A stretch of 64,000 nucleotides of DNA from Clostridia bacterium. Lineage in GTDB: Bacteria; Bacillota; Clostridia; Lachnospirales; Lachnospiraceae. The notes under the pieces were generated by a model. That model had not been told where the DNA came from. It was given only the letters and a program-made list of their open reading frames with translations, and made no database searches. This document shows, piece after piece, positions 61,120-64,000 of the stretch (positions are counted from its first letter, which is position 1; every line of letters starts with the position of its first letter). The stretch is from contig CAJTEN010000003.1 in NCBI GenBank assembly GCA_910575245.1, positions 248,001-312,000 of the forward strand, given 5' to 3'. The translations under genes and the position numbers were made by a program.

Positions 61120-61356
61120 GTAACAGTTCAGGTAACAGTTCAGCCCACAATGTCGTTTACTATAGTTAAGTCTATACACAGCGTCTGATATGATAGGATT
61201 CCCCTTAGGACCGTAGGAAAACGCCGGTACTTAATGAGGTTTTCCACGAATTTAGTACCGCTGCGTTTGGAACCGAGCGAAAGCGCGTCCTTAGGAGATT
61301 CCTATCATGTCAGGCGCGTCCGGCTTAACTAAATGACATTGAAGGCTGAACTGTTA
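61120..61356. mobile_element. MITE-like element with 9-bp target duplication
   Basis: 237 bp of non-coding DNA in the 366-bp gap before the PhoR-like gene. Outer inverted ends TAACAGTTCAGCC (61133-61145) and GGCTGAACTGTTA (61344-61356) continue as an imperfect pairing over about 75 bp per side (AATGTCGTTTA/TAAATGACATT; GATAGGAATCTCC-type blocks). A central CGGTACTTAA/TTTAGTACCG hairpin closes it. TAATTGCTT flanks it on both sides (61111-61119, 61357-61365). An extra TAACAGTTCAG copy precedes the left end. It has no transposase, so it must be mobilised in trans. Confidence 0.75.
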
Positions 61357-61380
61357 TAATTGCTTCGCTATAGGCCGGAT

Positions 61381-62775
61381 TTACTTATTGTCAGGGCCGG
61401 CGCAATAAATGCGCTGATCCAAAGACGGCATTTTGCAAAATACCACCGTAATTTCCGTCCCCTTTCCCGGTTCGCTGACAAGAGAAAGATCGGCGTGATG
61501 CACTGAAACAATATGTTTCACAATGGCAAGTCCCAGCCCTGTGCCACCGGTAGATTTCGAACGGCTCCTGTCTACCCGGTAAAACCGTTCAAAGATCCGA
61601 TCCTGACATTCATGTGGAATACCGATTCCTGTATCCTTCACCTTAAGTGTCGGTTTCCCGTCTACATACCCGACACTGACACGCACACTCCCTCCCGGAT
61701 TATTATAACTGATCGCATTATCACACAGATTATAGACTACCTCTTCTATCATCTGCCTGTCTCCCTGTACAATACAGCTGCTTCCTTCTATCTGCAGCTC
61801 CACTGCTCTTTCATCCGCACGGAACTGCAGCATCCCTGCGCTGCCCTTCGCCGCCTCATACAAATCTGTCTTTTCAAATACAATCTTTCTGTTCTGGGCA
61901 TCCAGCTCCGACAATCTGATCGTATCATCGATCAGCATCAGCAGCCTGTTGGCACTTTTACGGATCTTAGAAGCAAACCGGACAGCATCCTCCCCGGCTG
62001 CCATCCCGTTTTCGATCAGTTCCGAATATCCCGAAATTGCTGTCAGCGGCGTCTTGAGTTCATGCGACACATTGGCACTGAATTCCTGTCGCATATCCGC
62101 ATTTCGTACTATGGCCTCATGCTGCATTCTGATCGTCTCCGCAAACGGCGCCAGCTCCTCATATACGTCTTTTCCATTTATATGCTCTATATCTGCCGTT
62201 ATCTGCCCGATCGGAACCACAAGACTTGCCGTGAGACACCGTGACAGGATCAGGCACAGAACAAGCACCGCACAGACTGCCGCAGCGGCCGCAGGCAGTG
62301 ACCGGTACAGAATACTCCATATGCTGTGGGATTCTCTGGCTGCCCTAAGTATATTGCCATCTGCCAGCAAAACCGTAAAATAGTAGGTATTGCGCCCCAT
62401 GGTGGCAGACTGTCTGATACAGCTTCCCTCTCCATACCGGATTGCAGCTGCCACCTCAGGCCGTTCGGCATGATTGTCCATGTCTCCTACATCCGCATTG
62501 CTGTCATACAGAACCTCTCCTTCCGGAGTGATGACCGTCGCACGTACCTTTTCATTCCCGTGATGATATCGGTCAATATAACCGTAATCTCCCTTTCCCG
62601 GCGCTTCCGGCCTGCCGTCTGCCAGTGCATAGGCATAAATCCTCAGATCATCCATGACCTGAGCCTGAAAGATCCTGTGGAATACCGCTGCCATCAGCAT
62701 CAAAGTGATTGCGATAGCCAGTGAGGACAGGAACATTAACTGTCTGTTTATCTTTTTTTTCATGTCTGTCACCAT
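61381..62775 (-). CDS. PhoR/WalK-like sensor histidine kinase
   Basis: 464 residues. Two transmembrane helices (about 13-35 and 162-180) bracket a periplasmic domain of roughly 125 residues. HAMP-like LVVPIGQITADIEHING is followed by HisKA with H238 in FSANVSHELKTPLTAISGYS. The ATPase has N box LCDNAISYNNPG, G1 VKDTGIGIP, F box IFERFYRVDRSRS and G2 GGTGLGLAIVKHIV. It ends with a repeat-derived tail (DQRIYCAGPDNK) just beside the MITE. It is transcribed 13 bp after the PhoB-like regulator. Confidence 0.93.
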   Translation of the reverse strand: MVTDMKKKINRQLMFLSSLAIAITLMLMAAVFHRIFQAQVMDDLRIYAYALADGRPEAPGKGDYGYIDRYHHGNEKVRATVITPEGEVLYDSNADVGDMDNHAERPEVAAAIRYGEGSCIRQSATMGRNTYYFTVLLADGNILRAARESHSIWSILYRSLPAAAAAVCAVLVLCLILSRCLTASLVVPIGQITADIEHINGKDVYEELAPFAETIRMQHEAIVRNADMRQEFSANVSHELKTPLTAISGYSELIENGMAAGEDAVRFASKIRKSANRLLMLIDDTIRLSELDAQNRKIVFEKTDLYEAAKGSAGMLQFRADERAVELQIEGSSCIVQGDRQMIEEVVYNLCDNAISYNNPGGSVRVSVGYVDGKPTLKVKDTGIGIPHECQDRIFERFYRVDRSRSKSTGGTGLGLAIVKHIVSVHHADLSLVSEPGKGTEITVVFCKMPSLDQRIYCAGPDNK

Positions 62776-62788
62776 GCTGCCGACGGCT

Positions 62789-63475
62789 TTATCTGTTCAC
62801 ATCGTTGTTCAGGTAATAGCCCACATTGCGTACTGTCCTGATCATGCCGCCCGCTTCTCCAAGCTTCTGTCTGAGTGTCTTGATATGCATGTCCAAAGTC
62901 CGGGACTCCCCCTGAAAATCGATTCCCCACACATGATTCAGTATTTCATCCCGGGTGGTCACAATTCCGGCCCGCTGCATCAACAGCTTCAGAAGTTCAT
63001 ATTCCTTGTAAGTCAGTTCGCACAGCTGATCCTCTACATACACGGTATGCCGCTCACCGTCCAGACATATTTTCCCTGTCCTCAGACATTTCTCCTCCGC
63101 CTTCTCCCCGCTTCTTCTGAGAAGTGCCTTGACCCTGGATATCAGTTCCATGATCCCGAAAGGTTTGGTGATATAATCGTCCGCCCCGATATCAAGCCCT
63201 TTTACCTTATCCAACTCCGTAGTCTTGGCTGTAACCAGAATAATCGGAATATTCCCGGTCAGTGGATCCTGCCTGATCTTCTCCGTAACATCCAGCCCGC
63301 TCTCATCCGGCAGCATAATATCCAACAGAACCAGACTTGGAATCCGTTCCCTGACCGCCTTGTAGAAATCCGCCGCACTCTCATACACAGATACGTCGTA
63401 CCCGCTGTTCTTCAGGGCAAAACTTTCTATCTCACTGATATTCCTGTCATCCTCCACAATATAAATCAAACCCAT
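62789..63475 (-). CDS. OmpR/PhoB-family response regulator
   Basis: About 228 residues from ATG 63475, which follows AAGGATGTTTGAT. Receiver domain: D9/D10 and phospho-acceptor D52 in LVLLDIMLPDESG, T84-type VTAKTTELD and K-P-F at DDYITKPFG. The winged helix begins LDGERHTVYVEDQLCELTYK and ends ESRTLDMHIKTLRQKLGEAG, NVGYYLN. It pairs with the downstream sensor kinase and, with the PhoU-domain gene upstream, suggests phosphate control. Confidence 0.93.
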   Translation of the reverse strand: MGLIYIVEDDRNISEIESFALKNSGYDVSVYESAADFYKAVRERIPSLVLLDIMLPDESGLDVTEKIRQDPLTGNIPIILVTAKTTELDKVKGLDIGADDYITKPFGIMELISRVKALLRRSGEKAEEKCLRTGKICLDGERHTVYVEDQLCELTYKEYELLKLLMQRAGIVTTRDEILNHVWGIDFQGESRTLDMHIKTLRQKLGEAGGMIRTVRNVGYYLNNDVNR

Positions 63476-63629
63476 ATCAAACATCCTTCTTATTGTATCT
63501 TCCTGTCCATATTATCCTATTTACCTCTACGTGGATATTGCCGGCTATGCCTGCAATATCCCTGAATGCGTAATGGAAATTTCAACTTCCAAGCTTGCGC
63601 CTTCATGTCACCCTCTTCTCAAACTTTAA

Positions 63630-64000
63630 CTACGGAAGCACATACTCCTGCAAGAATCCCTCATACAATGCCTGAACCTGTTCTCTGTTGCTGTCCCTTC
63701 TCTCCTTATTGTAACCGTGCATTTCCATGGAAGCTTCCTCCCGCACCTGCACGGTACTGACGGCAATCTGCATACAGTGTGCCGCAATTCTTTCATATCC
63801 CGTTATAATATCCGAAAGCAGAAACCCAAGCTCAATCGTACATTTGCCCTTTCTCAGACGCTTTACATGCCTTTTTCGTACCTGCGCTCCCAATTCTTCA
63901 ATCACATCCCTCAGCGCTTCTGTCTCATAGATCAAATCCGCATTTTCTTCTTGGAAAATGATACGTGAAGTCTCCACCATTCTCATAACAGCCCGCGAAA
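63630..64000 (-). CDS. C-terminal part of a Na/Pi cotransporter PhoU domain (partial)
   Basis: At least 123 residues, continuing beyond the right edge. The open frame extends upstream of the first internal Met (SRAVMRMVETSR), so the true start lies outside. VMRMVETSRIIFQEENADLI, LRDVIEELGAQVRKRHVKRL and CTIELGFLLSDIITGYERIA are typical of the C-terminal PhoU-like domain of NptA/YjbB-type Na/Pi cotransporter proteins, which controls phosphate flux. It lies next to the PhoB-like regulator and PhoR-like kinase, consistent with phosphate homeostasis. Confidence 0.75.
   Translation of the reverse strand, partial: SRAVMRMVETSRIIFQEENADLIYETEALRDVIEELGAQVRKRHVKRLRKGKCTIELGFLLSDIITGYERIAAHCMQIAVSTVQVREEASMEMHGYNKERRDSNREQVQALYEGFLQEYVLP

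Overview
The window reads as chromosomal DNA of a Clostridia/Lachnospiraceae-type Firmicute. The signs are AGGAGG-type ribosome sites, the yqzL-recO-era neighbourhood, class II alpha2 glycyl-tRNA synthetase next to alaS, a GHKL/LytTR two-component pair, small families common in that group, and moderate GC with an AT-richer polysaccharide island. No rRNA, tRNA or CRISPR array was seen.

Layout. 0.4-17.9 kb (minus strand): a core block with scpB/scpA, a phosphoesterase, a D-Ala-D-Ala carboxypeptidase, rpsU, alaS, glyS, a lipoprotein, recO, a YqzL-like gene, era, a DUF4349 lipoprotein, an M16C presequence-protease-like peptidase, a sigma-like protein and a rhomboid-like membrane protein. 18.3-24.3 kb: a giant CoA-dehydratase activase fusion, two small genes and metA. 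24.3-28.0 kb: a graveyard of mobile-element debris (integrase remnant, Rpn-type nuclease and pieces of further copies). 28.1-43.7 kb (minus strand): a surface-polysaccharide operon. In transcription order it has a serine recombinase, a short segment bounded by 15-bp inverted repeats, two GlfT-like glycosyltransferases, UDP-galactopyranose mutase, a WecE-like aminotransferase, a MaoC hydratase, a GNAT acyltransferase with a G12 tract, a GtrB-like transferase, paired SMR flippase subunits, a polytopic GT-C-like protein, a small HTH protein, a FrhB/pyruvyl-transferase fusion and a Wzm/Wzt ABC transporter. 44-51 kb: ligA, an RluF-like synthase, SGNH and MBOAT O-acylation genes and an RsmF-like methylase. 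51.4-53.7 kb (plus strand): TetR and PutP. 53.7-64 kb: a small alarmone synthetase, uncharacterised proteins, GHKL/LytTR and PhoR/PhoB-like two-component systems, a DUF975 protein with a repeat tail, and the end of a Na/Pi-cotransporter/PhoU-like gene.

The most notable system is the polysaccharide locus. It appears to carry two independent phase-variation devices: a recombinase-adjacent invertible segment directly upstream of the operon, and a 12-G slippage tract inside the putative sugar N-acyltransferase. Neighbouring aminotransferase, MaoC hydratase and acyltransferase genes suggest a dideoxy-aminosugar decorated with a (hydroxy)acyl group, in a galactofuranose-containing glycan exported by an ABC transporter. 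Function is inferred from sequence only.

Two related families of short palindromic repeats (TIR TAACAGTTCAGCC, and a GTTACTTTTCACGG form) are scattered at gene ends. Two copies have 8-9 bp flanking direct repeats, so they look like MITEs.
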